Shown piece by piece: positions 1-9,014 of a DNA stretch of 64,000 nucleotides. The DNA is taken from positions 3,844,001 to 3,908,000 of the forward strand of contig CP006667.1 of NCBI GenBank assembly GCA_000471925.1, written 5' to 3'. This stretch comes from Ralstonia pickettii DTP0602 (lineage in GTDB: Bacteria; Pseudomonadota; Gammaproteobacteria; Burkholderiales; Burkholderiaceae). The position numbers and the translations under genes were made by a program. Numbering within the stretch: the stretch's first letter is position 1; each line of letters begins with the position of its first letter. The notes under the pieces are model-generated. The model was not told the origin of the DNA. It worked only from the letters and a program-made list of their open reading frames with translations, and searched no databases.

Positions 1-949
1 GCTCCAGCGCCTGGCCGTTGGCCTTGGCGTCCCAGGCGTCGTAGACGTCGCCCGGCACTTCGAACGGGGCGTGGGCCCAGCCCAGCGCCTCGCGCGTGGC
101 CAGCACTTCGGCGCCGCCCAGCGGGGCGCCGTGCACGTCGTGGCCGCCTTCCTTGTTCGGGGCGCCCTTGCCGATCTTGGTGCGGCAGCAGATCAGGGTC
201 GGCTTGTCGCTGGCCCTGGCCTGCGAGATGGCCATGTCGACGGCGGTCACGTCATGACCGTCGATGCCGCGGATCACGTTCCAGCCGTAGGCTTCGAAAC
301 GCTTCGGGGTATCGTCGGCAAACCAGTGCACCACGTCGCCGTCGATCGAGATGCCGTTGTCGTCCCACAGCGCAATTAGCTTATTAAGCTTCAGCGTGCC
401 GGCCAGCGAGCAGGCCTCATGGCTGATGCCTTCCATCAGGCAGCCATCGCCCAGGAAGACATAGGTGTGGTGGTTGACGATGTCGAAGCCGGGGCGGTTG
501 AATTCTTCACCCAGCAGGCGTTCGGCCAGTGCCATGCCGACCGCGTTGGTGATGCCCTGGCCGAGCGGGCCGGTGGTGGTTTCCACGCCCGGGGTGATGC
601 CATATTCCGGGTGGCCGGCGGTCTTGCTGTGCAGCTGGCGGAAGTTCTTCAGCTCTTCGACCGGCAGGTCATAGCCAGTCAGGTGCAGCAGCGCGTAGAT
701 CAGCATCGAGCCGTGGCCGTTGGACAGCACGAAGCGGTCGCGGTCGGCCCAATGCGGATTGGTCGGGTTGTGCTTCAGGTGCCGGCCCCACAGCGCCACG
801 GCGATATCTGCCATGCCCATCGGCGCACCGGGGTGGCCGGAATTGGCTTGCTGGACGGCGTCCATGGCAAGCACGCGGATGGCATCGGCCATCAGCTTGG
901 CGGGCTGGGAAGCAAAAGGACTTGTTGCGGGATGGGCAAGGGCGGACAT
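1..949 (-). CDS. tkt: transketolase, N-terminal part (runs off left edge)
   Basis: Transketolase moves two-carbon ketol units between sugar phosphates in the pentose phosphate pathway and, in autotrophs, the Calvin cycle. Only the first 316 codons lie in the window. The translation starts [11 protein letters not shown] and shows the substrate-pocket His in [11 protein letters not shown], the [14 protein letters not shown] segment, and the thiamine-diphosphate/metal motif [13 protein letters not shown] followed downstream by [10 protein letters not shown]. These are textbook for the family and in the right order. The ATG at 949 is the first in frame and sits just before the conserved helix. 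Long plus-strand frames across this stretch are antisense shadows. Confidence 0.96.
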   Translation of the reverse strand, partial: MSALAHPATSPFASQPAKLMADAIRVLAMDAVQQANSGHPGAPMGMADIAVALWGRHLKHNPTNPHWADRDRFVLSNGHGSMLIYALLHLTGYDLPVEELKNFRQLHSKTAGHPEYGITPGVETTTGPLGQGITNAVGMALAERLLGEEFNRPGFDIVNHHTYVFLGDGCLMEGISHEACSLAGTLKLNKLIALWDDNGISIDGDVVHWFADDTPKRFEAYGWNVIRGIDGHDVTAVDMAISQARASDKPTLICCRTKIGKGAPNKEGGHDVHGAPLGGAEVLATREALGWAHAPFEVPGDVYDAWDAKANGQALE

Positions 950-1275
950 GCGGGCTGGACGGAGACGGTGAGCGGGCGTGGGCCTGACGGCGGGAAAACC
1001 GCAATTTTAGCAGAAGCTAGGTGGTTTTCCGGACCGGCCGGCGCGGCTAACGGGTGGGTGGGACGCTCTACCGCCGGTGCCGGCGATGCCGCTCACCTGC
1101 CCCAGCCATCCTGTCGGAACTATCCGAGCGTGAACATGCCTGATACTCCACCTATGCAGCGACGCCCCCGCCGCTGCACCGCACTTCGACAGCGCAAGCC
1201 CGCACGCGTAAGATGCACACTCGCACCGCGCGGCGCGCCAGCCGCGCCGGGTTTCCCGCATTCCAGGAGACGATC
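950..1275. other. intergenic region between tkt and VOC gene
   Basis: This 326-base gap separates two divergent genes and must hold the tkt promoter on the minus strand and a promoter for the plus-strand VOC/rsmE pair. I see no clear promoter hexamers, palindrome or small gene. The AGGAGA at 1265-1270 is the ribosome binding site of the next gene. Confidence 0.5.
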
Positions 1276-1704
1276 ATGACCAGACCGGCCAACACCCCCT
1301 GGCTCACCCCCTACCTGACCGTCGCCAACGGCCGCGTCGCGCTGGACTTCTACAGCCGCGCCTTCGGCTTCACCGCCGGCCATGTGGTCGATGAAAACGG
1401 CGTGCCGACCCACGCAGAGATGCACTACCAGGGCCAGTTGGTGGTGATGTTCGCGCCCGAGGGCGCCTGGGGCAGCACCGCGCGCACGCCGCGCTCGCTG
1501 GGCGTGGAATGCCCGCAGACCTTCTATGTCTATTGCGACGATGTCGACGCAATGCACCAGCGCGCGATCGACGCCGGCGCGGTCAGCCTGATGGCGCCGG
1601 CCGACCAGTTCTGGGGCGACCGCTACTGCATGGTCGAGGATCCCGACGGCTACCGCTGGGGTTTCGGCAAGCCGCTGGAACAATCGGCGGGGCAGGCAGG
1701 CTGA
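1276..1704 (+). CDS. VOC family protein (PhnB/glyoxalase-like)
   Basis: A 142-residue protein of the vicinal oxygen chelate superfamily, close to the PhnB/DUF899-type glyoxalase-like group. It opens with LTPYLTVANGRVALDFYSRAF, the usual first beta-alpha-beta unit, has a repeat-like second half (TFYVYCDDVDAMHQRAIDAG) and ends with RYCMVEDPDGYRWGFGKP, the typical VOC C-terminus. Members bind a metal, but the reaction cannot be deduced from sequence. The ATG at 1276 is preferred over upstream in-frame starts because AGGAGA lies at 1265-1270. Its stop overlaps the rsmE start by one base, so the two are probably co-translated. Confidence 0.85.
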   Translation: MTRPANTPWLTPYLTVANGRVALDFYSRAFGFTAGHVVDENGVPTHAEMHYQGQLVVMFAPEGAWGSTARTPRSLGVECPQTFYVYCDDVDAMHQRAIDAGAVSLMAPADQFWGDRYCMVEDPDGYRWGFGKPLEQSAGQAG

Positions 1705-2456
1705 TGGCTCCGCGTTTCTTCGTCGGCGGCACGGAGGCGGTCCTGGCCGCCGAATCCGACTTTTCTCTTCCCGAACTCGTGGTACGCCACGCCCAGGTGC
1801 TGCGCCTGGCGCCGGGCGATGCCATTACGCTGTTCGACGGCCGCGGCGGCAGCCATGCGGCCACGCTGGTCGAACTGGGCAAGCGCCACGCCGTCGCGCG
1901 CATCGGCGCGCATGACACCGCAGAGGCCGAACCGCCCTTCCGCGTCACGCTGGCGCAGGGCCTGGCGGGTGGCGACAAGATGGACTGGCTGATCGAGAAG
2001 GCAGTCGAGCTTGGCGTCGGTGCGATCCAGCCATTGCAGGCCACACGCTCGGTGGTGCGGCTGTCGGGCGAGCGCGCGCAGAAGCGCCAGGCGCACTGGC
2101 AGGCGCTGGTACAGGCCGCGTGCGAGCAATGCGGCCGGAATCGCTTGCCGGAGGTCGCGCCGGTCGCTAACTTTGAGACGTGGCTGGCGCAGTCCGGCGG
2201 TGCCGGGGCACGGCTGCTAGTGTCGCCGCGCGCGGAGCAGTCGCTGCCGGCGTTCGTGGCGGACCGGCACGATGCGCTGGTCGCCAACGGCGTCACGCTG
2301 CTGATCGGCCCCGAAGGCGGCCTGTCACCGGAAGAGGAACAGGCGGCACGGCAGGCCGGCTTCACCGGCGTGTCGCTCGGCCCGCGCATTCTGCGTACCG
2401 AAACCGCGGGGCTGGCGTGCCTGGCGACACTCAACGCCTTGCTTGGCGGATTCTGA
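1704..2456 (+). CDS. rsmE: 16S rRNA (uracil-1498-N3)-methyltransferase RsmE
   Basis: RsmE methylates N3 of U1498 in 16S rRNA using S-adenosylmethionine. The 250-residue product matches the family length (E. coli about 243). The N-terminal PUA-like part starts APRFFVGG and includes GDAITLFDGRGG; the SPOUT domain shows LAQGLAGGDKMDWLIEKAVELGV and the knotted SAM site LLIGPEGGLSPEE...GFTGVSLGPRILRTETA. The ATG at 1704 overlaps the upstream TGA (TGATG). A longer in-frame extension exists upstream but runs through the VOC gene and has no homology. Confidence 0.96.
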   Translation: MAPRFFVGGTEAVLAAESDFSLPELVVRHAQVLRLAPGDAITLFDGRGGSHAATLVELGKRHAVARIGAHDTAEAEPPFRVTLAQGLAGGDKMDWLIEKAVELGVGAIQPLQATRSVVRLSGERAQKRQAHWQALVQAACEQCGRNRLPEVAPVANFETWLAQSGGAGARLLVSPRAEQSLPAFVADRHDALVANGVTLLIGPEGGLSPEEEQAARQAGFTGVSLGPRILRTETAGLACLATLNALLGGF

Positions 2457-2506
2457 TGGCAACAGCCACCCCGGCTGGCGCCAACCCTGACTGAAAGGAG
2501 TCGACC

Positions 2507-3133
2507 ATGGGACTACTCGATAGCGTGCTGGGCGGCGTGCTCGGACAACTTGGCAACGCCCGCAGCGAGGACGGCAGTGCCGGCGGGCTCAATCCGAAGC
2601 TGATGATGGCGCTCGGGCTACTGGCGATGCTGGCGATGCGCAAGCGCGGCGAGGCTGGCGATGCGGGCGCGGCGGGTGATTCGGCGGCGCCGGTCGACGA
2701 TGGCGTGGGCGGACTGGGCAGCCTCGGCGGCCTGCTGGGCGGCATGCTCGGTGGCGGCGCCGGTGCCGCGCCTGGGAACGCCACCGGCGGGCTTGACCTT
2801 GGCTCGCTGCTGGGCGGCCTGCTTGGCGGCCAGGGCGGCGCACCGGCCAACAGCCAGGCACTGGGCGCCGCCGCGGGCGGCATCGGCGCGCTGCAGCAGA
2901 TCCTGGCGCAGGCCGGGCTGGGCGAGCAGGTCAATTCGTGGATCAGCAGCGGTGCCAACCAGCCGGTCACGCCGTCGGCGCTGAGCAATGCGCTGGGCGA
3001 TACCGGTGCGCTGGAATCGCTGGCGCAATCGACCGGGATGTCGCAGGATGATGTGGCGGCGCAACTGAGCGACGGGCTGCCGGAGCTGATCGACCGTCTG
3101 ACGCCGCACGGGCATATCCCGGCGCAGGAATAG
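2507..3133 (+). CDS. YidB-like DUF937 protein
   Basis: A 208-residue protein of the YidB/DUF937 family. It opens GLLDSVLGGVLGQLG and has long Gly/Leu-rich, Gly/Ala-rich stretches (GGLGSLGGLLGGMLGGG at about residues 66-85) in the middle. The C-terminus carries the family core QILAQAGLGEQVNSWISSG followed by SALSNALGDTGALESLAQSTGMSQDDVAAQLS, which resembles a small helical bundle. The function of the family is unknown. E. coli YidB is about 130 residues, so the Gly-rich central insert makes this one longer. AAGGAG at about 2496 supports the ATG at 2507, and a strong terminator follows. Confidence 0.85.
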   Translation: MGLLDSVLGGVLGQLGNARSEDGSAGGLNPKLMMALGLLAMLAMRKRGEAGDAGAAGDSAAPVDDGVGGLGSLGGLLGGMLGGGAGAAPGNATGGLDLGSLLGGLLGGQGGAPANSQALGAAAGGIGALQQILAQAGLGEQVNSWISSGANQPVTPSALSNALGDTGALESLAQSTGMSQDDVAAQLSDGLPELIDRLTPHGHIPAQE

Positions 3134-3157
3134 CGGTCCGGCGCATCGCCAGAAAGC

Positions 3158-3185
3158 AAAAAGCCCGCATTTGCGGGCTTTTTTC
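3158..3185. terminator. bidirectional Rho-independent terminator
   Basis: A perfect stem AAGCCCGC/GCGGGCTT around an ATTT loop is flanked by an A-run on the left and a T-run on the right, so it works on either strand. It lies between the plus-strand YidB-like gene and the convergent barstar gene. Confidence 0.92.
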
Positions 3186-3205
3186 ATGGAACACCGTGCA
3201 GCCGA

Positions 3206-3823
3206 TCAGGCGAACGAGTAGAACACCCGGAACTGCACCTTGCGCTCGCCCCAGAACTCGGCGGCGTCGCGGAACACGTCGAGCAGCACCTCTCGCCCTT
3301 CCTTGTCGAATTTCTGCGCAAGCGGCAGGCCCTCAAGCACGATCACGAAGCCCGGCTGCGGGCCGGCCTTGTAGATCATGTCGGTCAGGCAATCGGCCAG
3401 CGCGTCGAAGTTCTTGCCGAAGTGCTTCGGGAACGTGAACGAGATCGCGATCGTTTCCAGGATCTCCGCCTTGCTGGCGCAATGCGCGCAGTTGGCGTAC
3501 AGGAAATGCTGGCCGAGATCCGCGGCCGCCTGGGCCAGCTCGGGCACGCGGAAGGCGCGGATCGACTGGACGATGTTCGGACGCACCGTCTTGAACAGGT
3601 TCATGGCCCCCTCGCTGGTGCCGTCTGCCCAGCCGGCACCGGTCGGCATGGCCACAGGCGCGGTCGCGGGCGGGAGTTTGTGCGTCAGCTCTTGGCGCGG
3701 CATCATCAGCACGTTGTCGTATAGGTTCTGGGCCTGCTGCTGAGCCCGCTGCCAGCCATCTCCGGCGCCGCGCTCTTCGCGGGCGGCAAGGGCGTCGCCC
3801 AATCCGAAAATGTCAGTCATCAT
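3206..3823 (-). CDS. barstar-family RNase inhibitor with N-terminal extension
   Basis: The C-terminal half (from about residue 110) is a barstar domain. FPKHFGKNFDALADCLTDM matches the barstar helix that plugs the RNase active site, with the two Asp equivalent to Asp35 and Asp39, and GFVIVLEGL follows as the next strand. Barstar-type proteins bind and block barnase-type RNases in the cytoplasm. The first 100 or so residues (MMTDIFGLGDALAAREER..., Pro-rich near 60) are unlike classic barstar (about 90 residues) and I do not recognise them. The start codon overlaps the stop of the upstream RNase gene (ATGA, 3820-3823), so the two are translationally coupled. Confidence 0.85.
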   Translation of the reverse strand: MMTDIFGLGDALAAREERGAGDGWQRAQQQAQNLYDNVLMMPRQELTHKLPPATAPVAMPTGAGWADGTSEGAMNLFKTVRPNIVQSIRAFRVPELAQAAADLGQHFLYANCAHCASKAEILETIAISFTFPKHFGKNFDALADCLTDMIYKAGPQPGFVIVLEGLPLAQKFDKEGREVLLDVFRDAAEFWGERKVQFRVFYSFA

Positions 3824-4209
3824 TTGATTATCCGTTTGAAGCTGTTGTAGTGGTCTTCCGTGTAGTAACAATCGTTGGCAGCGCGTTGTTCCCCGCCGCA
3901 TACGATCCGCTTGGCTCCCCGGTTCCGGCTTCTGGCACTCTTTACCGTGTATTCGCGGTAATACCCGCGTTCTCTTTGCGGCAGGATGCGTTCGTAGTTG
4001 CCGAATCGGGACCCGTCCTTGTCATACAGGAAAGGGCCGCCGGCTTCGATGCGGTCCAGGGTCTGCCGTGCATCGTTGGGCAACTGCTGCACTGCAATGG
4101 TTCCCATCCCTTCGGTCTGCGCCTGACGCGCCAGCGTCGGTTGCGCCAGGGCCAGCACCAGCGCCGCGCCCGTCATGGAACGGACGAGCATGCGTGTTGC
4201 GTGCCGCAT
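3820..4209 (-). CDS. secreted barnase-family guanyl-specific ribonuclease
   Basis: A 129-residue protein with a signal peptide (MRHATRMLVRSMTGAALVLALAQPTLA, given in two parts: basic start, then hydrophobic core) and a microbial ribonuclease N1/barnase domain. The catalytic set is visible: Glu in YYREYTVKS, Arg in NRGAKRIVCGG, and His in YYTEDHYNSFKRI, in the order of barnase Glu73, Arg83/87 and His102. The hairpin-like GGPFLYDKDGSRFGNYE segment is also typical. Such enzymes cleave single-stranded RNA after G. An alternative ATG at 4191 would shorten the signal. The overlapping downstream gene is its likely inhibitor. Confidence 0.85.
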   Translation of the reverse strand: MRHATRMLVRSMTGAALVLALAQPTLARQAQTEGMGTIAVQQLPNDARQTLDRIEAGGPFLYDKDGSRFGNYERILPQRERGYYREYTVKSARSRNRGAKRIVCGGEQRAANDCYYTEDHYNSFKRIIK

Positions 4210-4555
4210 CAGAGGTACTTGGAAACCCACGTTGCTTGTCTTGGTTGAACCGGAAATCGAGCCTGCCGCTGGTTGGGTAGACGATCTGTCCGGGCCACCC
4301 TGGCCAGCGCCCTGCGCCACCTGGTCAGGAGCGCGATGGATGCCGGCCGCACCGGGGCGCTCATGGCGAGCGCCTATATCAAAGGCGTAAGGTTACGCGC
4401 ATGCACGGAATTAATCAATCCCGGTCCACGGGCAGCGCTATTTCTTCAATTGTTTCAATATGTTAAGCGTATGTGTGCGCATACTAACTGTTGGCAGATG
4501 GACACAAAAAAAGCCGGGCAAGCCCGGCTTTTCGCCACATTTGTGATGCGACGGA
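4210..4555. other. intergenic region upstream of the RNase gene
   Basis: The part from about 4380 to 4520 is visibly more AT-rich than its surroundings. It should contain the minus-strand promoter of the RNase/inhibitor pair. The terminator of maeB lies at 4504-4534. No further gene is seen. Confidence 0.5.
4504..4534 (-). terminator. terminator of maeB
   Basis: A perfect stem AAGCCGGG/CCCGGCTT with a four-base loop is followed, on the minus strand, by a run of seven T. It lies 22 bases past the maeB stop. Confidence 0.92.
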
Positions 4556-6883
4556 TTAACGCTTGGCGGCGGCAGCGTCGACGACGACCAGCGAGGTCAT
4601 GTTGACGATGCGGCGCACCGTCGCCGACGGCGTCAGGATGTGCACCGGCGCCTTCACGCCCAGCAGGATCGGCCCGATCGCGACGTTATTGCCCGCGGCA
4701 ACCTTGAGCAGGTTGTACGAGATATTGGCCGCATCGATGTTCGGGCACACCAGCAGGTTGGCTTCGCCCTTGAGCGTGCCGTCCGGCACCAGCTGGTCGC
4801 GCAGCTTCTGGTCGAGTGCGCTGTCGCCGTGCATTTCGCCGTCGATCTCAAGCTCCGGGGCGCGATCGCGCAGGATGGCGAGCGTTTCGCGCATCTTGCG
4901 GGCCGAAGGCGCCTCGGACGAGCCGAAGTTCGAATGCGACAGCAGCGCGATCTTGGGCTCGATGCCGAAGCGCTTCAGTTCCTCGGCGGCCATCAGCGTG
5001 ATCTGGGCCAGCTCTTCGGCGGTCGGGTCGACGTTGACGTGCGTATCCACCAGGAAGATCTGGCGGCCCGGCAGCACCAGGCCGTTCATCGCTGCGTAGA
5101 CCTTGTTGGTGCCGCCCAGCACCTGGTCGATATAGCGCAGGTGCGCCGCGGTGTTGCTGACGGTGCCGCAGATCATGCCGTCGGCCTCGCCCTGCTTGAC
5201 CAGCATGGCGCCGATCAGCGTGGTGCGGCGGCGCAGCTCCAGCTTGGCGTACTCGGGCGTGATGCCCTCGCGCGCCATCATGCGGTAATAGGCGTCGGAG
5301 TAGTCGCGGAAACGCTCATCGTGCTCGGGGTTGACCACGGTGAAGTCCACGCCGGCGCGCAGGCGCAGGCCAAAGCGCTCGATGCGGTGCTGCAGCACGG
5401 CCGGGCGGCCAATCAGGATCGGGTTGGCCAGCTTTTCGTCGACGATCACCTGCACCGCTCGCAGCACGCGCTCTTGCTCGCCTTCGGCGAAGACAATGCG
5501 CTTCTTGTCCATCTCGACCTTGCGCGCGGCGGCGTAGATCGGCTTCATCAGCGTGCCCGAGTGGTACACGAACTGCTGTAGCTGCAGGCGGTAGGCGTCC
5601 ATGTCCTCGATCGGACGGGCGGCCACGCCGGACTTCATCGCGGCTTCCGCCACGGCCGGGGCCACCTTGACGATCAGGCGCGGATCGAACGGCTTCGGGA
5701 TCAGGTACTCAGGGCCGAACGACAGGTCCTGGATGCCATAGGCGGTGGCGACGATGTCGCTCTGCTCCTGGCGTGCCAGTTCGGCCAGCGCGTTGGCCGC
5801 AGCGATTTCCATCTCGCGCGTGATGGTGGTGGCGCCGCAATCGAGCGCACCGCGGAAGATGAACGGGAAGCACAGGACGTTGTTGACCTGGTTCGGGTAG
5901 TCGGTACGGCCGGTAGCCATCACGGCGTCCGGGCGCACTTCCTTGACCAGTTCCGGCGCGATTTCCGGGTTCGGGTTGGCCAGCGCCAGCACCAGCGGCT
6001 TGTCGGCCATGCGCTGGACCATGTCCTGCTTGAGCACGCCCGCGGCGGACAGGCCCAGGAAAATGTCGGCGCCGTCGATCACCTCGGCCAGCTTGCGCTT
6101 GTCGGTCTTCTGCGAGAAGCGCGCCTTTTCCGGGTCCATCAGCTCGGTACGGCCTTCATAGACCACGCCGGCCAGGTCCGTCACCCAGATGTTCTCGATG
6201 GGCAGGCCGATGTCGACCAGCAGGTCCAGGCAGGCCAGCGCGGCCGCGCCGGCGCCCGAGGCAACCAACTTGACCTTTTTGATGTCCTTGCCGACCACCT
6301 TCAGGCCGTTGATGATGGCCGCGGCCACCACGATGGCGGTGCCGTGCTGGTCATCGTGGAAGACGGGGATCTTCATCTTCTCGCGCAGCTTGCGCTCGAC
6401 GTAGAAGCACTCCGGTGCCTTGATGTCTTCCAGGTTGATGCCGCCGAAGGTCGGCTCCAGCGCAGCGATGATCTGGACCAGCTTCTCGGGGTCCTTCTCG
6501 TCGACTTCGATATCGAATACATCGATACCGGCAAACTTCTTGAACAGGCCGGCCTTGCCTTCCATCACCGGCTTGGAGGCCGCGGCACCGATGTCGCCCA
6601 GGCCCAGCACGGCGGTGCCGTTGGTGATCACGGCCACCAGGTTGCCGCGCGCGGTGTAGCGGAAGGAGTTGGCCTGATCGACAACGATTTCTTCACAAGC
6701 GGCGGCCACGCCCGGCGAGTAAGCCAGGGCCAGGTCGCGCTGGTTCGACAGCGGCTTGGTCGGGGTGACGGAGATCTTGCCGGGGGTCGGAAACTCGTGA
6801 TACTCGAGCGCCGCTTTGCGCAGCGCCTCACGCTGCTGCTGTTTCAGATCGTCTTGGGACGGGGACTGCTGAGGGCTGGTCAT
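4556..6883 (-). CDS. maeB: NADP-dependent malic enzyme, MaeB type
   Basis: Oxidatively decarboxylates malate to pyruvate with NADP reduction, supplying NADPH and pyruvate. The 775 residues fit MaeB (E. coli 759). Residues 1-430 form the malic domain: [46 protein letters not shown], the metal-site DDQHGTAIV, and the Rossmann segment [16 protein letters not shown]. From about 440 to the end is a phosphotransacetylase-like domain ([30 protein letters not shown]), which in this family acts as a regulatory module sensing acetyl-CoA. I chose ATG 6883 over the TTG at 6898 because GGAAG precedes it at normal spacing. A 17-bp palindrome lies upstream. Confidence 0.96.
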   Translation of the reverse strand: MTSPQQSPSQDDLKQQQREALRKAALEYHEFPTPGKISVTPTKPLSNQRDLALAYSPGVAAACEEIVVDQANSFRYTARGNLVAVITNGTAVLGLGDIGAAASKPVMEGKAGLFKKFAGIDVFDIEVDEKDPEKLVQIIAALEPTFGGINLEDIKAPECFYVERKLREKMKIPVFHDDQHGTAIVVAAAIINGLKVVGKDIKKVKLVASGAGAAALACLDLLVDIGLPIENIWVTDLAGVVYEGRTELMDPEKARFSQKTDKRKLAEVIDGADIFLGLSAAGVLKQDMVQRMADKPLVLALANPNPEIAPELVKEVRPDAVMATGRTDYPNQVNNVLCFPFIFRGALDCGATTITREMEIAAANALAELARQEQSDIVATAYGIQDLSFGPEYLIPKPFDPRLIVKVAPAVAEAAMKSGVAARPIEDMDAYRLQLQQFVYHSGTLMKPIYAAARKVEMDKKRIVFAEGEQERVLRAVQVIVDEKLANPILIGRPAVLQHRIERFGLRLRAGVDFTVVNPEHDERFRDYSDAYYRMMAREGITPEYAKLELRRRTTLIGAMLVKQGEADGMICGTVSNTAAHLRYIDQVLGGTNKVYAAMNGLVLPGRQIFLVDTHVNVDPTAEELAQITLMAAEELKRFGIEPKIALLSHSNFGSSEAPSARKMRETLAILRDRAPELEIDGEMHGDSALDQKLRDQLVPDGTLKGEANLLVCPNIDAANISYNLLKVAAGNNVAIGPILLGVKAPVHILTPSATVRRIVNMTSLVVVDAAAAKR

Positions 6884-6991
6884 CGGCGCATCTTCCAATC
6901 GGTGGAGCCGTCATTGACGTGGCGGGGACGATCGGCGGACCGGCTCCACGTGTCCGCCCTTCTCTTCCTTTGGAACCCCGCATTTTATATA

Positions 6992-7008
6992 GTGAAATAC
7001 TATTTCAC
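6992..7008. promoter_or_regulatory. perfect 17-bp palindrome, probable operator upstream of maeB
   Basis: GTGAAATA-C-TATTTCAC is a perfect inverted repeat. On the minus strand it is directly followed by TATATAAAATG, so it lies next to or over a likely -10 region about 110 bases before maeB. The size and symmetry suit a dimeric repressor of the IclR or GntR type. I cannot name the regulator. Confidence 0.6.
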
Positions 7009-7044
7009 AATAAGCCTTTTGCTTGGGGCACCTTTGCGTTTCGG

Positions 7045-7050
7045 TACAAT
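7045..7050 (+). promoter_or_regulatory. possible -10 element upstream of thiL
   Basis: TACAAT lies about 230 bases before thiL, with CTTGGG 17 bases upstream as a weak -35. The long leader and poor -35 make this tentative. The remainder of 6884-7280 shows no gene. Confidence 0.25.
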
Positions 7051-7280
7051 ATGCCCCAACCTCGGGGCCAACACCAGCAAGCGTAGCGCCGTCCGGCGGA
7101 AGCGGGGTGACCCGCTGCGATCATGGCTGTCATGCGCGGCAGTATCTTGCTGAAACGCCCTTGGCACCCCATCCTGACGCGCTGCGCGCGCCGCGGTCCC
7201 CTCAGGCTGCCTCCTGCAACGCCCCGCCACCCCACCTGCTTTCCCGTCCTTGCCGGCCGGGCCACTCCTAGTCCACAGCG

Positions 7281-8261
7281 ATGTCCGACCCTCACCCCGC
7301 CCAGCTTTCCGAGTTCGACCTGATCCGCCGTTATTTCACGCGGCCGGTGCGCAAGGCCGCGCTCGGCGTGGGCGACGACTGCGCGCTGATCGAGGGCCGC
7401 CCCGGCCACCACCTGGCCATCAGCACCGACATGCTGGTCAGCGGCCGGCATTTCTTCCCGGACGTGGCGCCGCGCGCGCTCGGCCACAAGGCGCTGGCTG
7501 TGAACCTGTCCGACCTGGCCGCGATGGGCGCCGAGCCGCGCGCCTTCACGCTGGCCCTGGCGCTGCCCGAGGCCGATCCCGCCTGGCTGGCCGACCTGGC
7601 CGAAGGCATGCTGGCGCTGGCGGACGCACATGGCTGCGAACTGGTCGGCGGCGATACCACGCGCGGGCCGCTGACGCTGTCGCTGACGGTGTTCGGCGAC
7701 GTACCGGTGCGCGCCGCCCTGCGTCGCGATGCCGCACGCCCCGGCGACGATATCTGGATTTCCGGCACGCTCGGCGACGCGCGCCTGGCGCTGGGCGACT
7801 GCCGCGGCGAATGGCTGCTGCCCGAGCCTGAGTACAGCCAGGTCCGCCCTCGCATGGACACGCCCACCCCGCGCGTGGCGCTCGGCATGGCGCTGCGCGG
7901 CGTGGCGCATGCCGCACTCGATATTTCCGACGGGCTGGTCGGCGACCTCGGCCATATCCTGGCGCGCTCACAGGTCGGCGCGCTGCTGGACGTCGATGCG
8001 CTGCCGCGATCGGCGGTGCTGGCCAGCCAGCCGGAGCCGATCCAGCGCGAATGCGTGCTGGCCGGCGGCGACGACTACGAGCTTTGCTTCACGGCCCCGG
8101 TGGGCAATCGCGACGCCATCGCCGCGATCAGCGAGCGGCTCGCATTGCCGCTGACACGCGTGGGCACGATCACGCCGGAGCCGGCCCTGCGGCTGGTCGA
8201 CGGTGCCGGCAACCCGACCCGGTACGAGGGCGCCAGCTTCGACCATTTCGCTTCCCCCTGA
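7281..8261 (+). CDS. thiL: thiamine-monophosphate kinase ThiL
   Basis: ThiL phosphorylates thiamine monophosphate to the active cofactor thiamine diphosphate. The 326-residue product opens SEFDLIRRYF and shows GVGDDCALI, the Mg/ATP-binding start of the AIRS-fold kinases, then STDMLVSGRHF, VNLSDLAAMGAEPRAF, ELVGGDTTRG and the substrate-side LDISDGLVGDLGHI, ending with AGGDDYELCFT. All are standard. The ATG at 7281 lies just before the family N-terminus. pgpA and pncC follow on the same strand, a common betaproteobacterial order. Confidence 0.96.
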   Translation: MSDPHPAQLSEFDLIRRYFTRPVRKAALGVGDDCALIEGRPGHHLAISTDMLVSGRHFFPDVAPRALGHKALAVNLSDLAAMGAEPRAFTLALALPEADPAWLADLAEGMLALADAHGCELVGGDTTRGPLTLSLTVFGDVPVRAALRRDAARPGDDIWISGTLGDARLALGDCRGEWLLPEPEYSQVRPRMDTPTPRVALGMALRGVAHAALDISDGLVGDLGHILARSQVGALLDVDALPRSAVLASQPEPIQRECVLAGGDDYELCFTAPVGNRDAIAAISERLALPLTRVGTITPEPALRLVDGAGNPTRYEGASFDHFASP

Positions 8262-8383
8262 CACCGGGGCACAGGCGTGTCATGATGCCGGCATCGGCGC
8301 GCCGCGCGGGCACGGGAGTCCCGCAACATGCAGCGCAGCCGGCCATAACCATAAGCAGCACCCGCATCACACGAGCCAAATTG

Positions 8384-8950
8384 ATGTCCACCTTGCCTCC
8401 CGGGGCCGCGCCGCGCGACCCCGCCCTGACCCTGGAAGCCGGCCAGACCGTCAAGGTCACGCGCCCCACCGCCCGCTTCATGCTGGCGCATCCGGCCCAC
8501 CTGATCGCGTTCGGCTTCGGCTCCGGCCTGTCGCCCCTCAGCCCCGGCACGGTCGGCACCCTCTATGCCTGGCTGTCGTTCGTGGTGATCTCGCTGTGGC
8601 TCGAGCCCACCACCTGGCTGTGGATCATCGGCGGCGGCTTCCTGGTCGGCCTGTGGGCCTGCGCCAAGACCGCGCGCGACATGGGCGTGCACGACCACGG
8701 CAGCATGGTCTGGGACGAGATCATTGCCTTCTGGCTGGTGCTGACCTTTGTCACGCCGACCGGGTTCTGGGGCCAGTTCGCCGCCTTCCTGTGGTTCAGG
8801 CTGTTCGATATCGCCAAGCCCGCGCCGATCGGCTACTACGACCGCACGCTCAAGGGGCCGGGCCTGCGCGGCGGCTTCGGCGTGATGTTCGACGATATCT
8901 TTGCCGCCTTCTACACCCTGCTGGTGTTTGCGCTGTGGCGCTCGTTCTGA
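8384..8950 (+). CDS. pgpA: phosphatidylglycerophosphatase A
   Basis: An inner-membrane phosphatase that makes phosphatidylglycerol from phosphatidylglycerophosphate. The 188-residue protein carries the family signature: AFGFGSGLSPLSPGTVGTL, then GLWACAKTARDMGVHDHGSMVWDEI split by the acidic metal-binding residues, and FDIAKPAPIGYYDR with GGFGVMFDDIFAAFYTLLV near the end. Three to four hydrophobic segments are visible. About 40 N-terminal residues precede the family core; the ATG at 8384 is the best supported start, although an in-frame reading extends further upstream without homology. Confidence 0.94.
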   Translation: MSTLPPGAAPRDPALTLEAGQTVKVTRPTARFMLAHPAHLIAFGFGSGLSPLSPGTVGTLYAWLSFVVISLWLEPTTWLWIIGGGFLVGLWACAKTARDMGVHDHGSMVWDEIIAFWLVLTFVTPTGFWGQFAAFLWFRLFDIAKPAPIGYYDRTLKGPGLRGGFGVMFDDIFAAFYTLLVFALWRSF

Positions 8951-9014
8951 GCCAACCCGCCACGATCCGCGCGCATCGCCCACTTATTTCTAATAATTTA
9001 CCCCCGAGCCCATC

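Noticed and set aside
419..1279. Long plus-strand frame over the tkt start
   Set aside because: It is antisense to the well-supported transketolase and has no recognisable domain.
4640..5581. 313-codon plus-strand frame inside maeB
   Set aside because: Antisense shadow of a GC-rich gene; His/Gln/Ala/Leu-rich composition with no family features.
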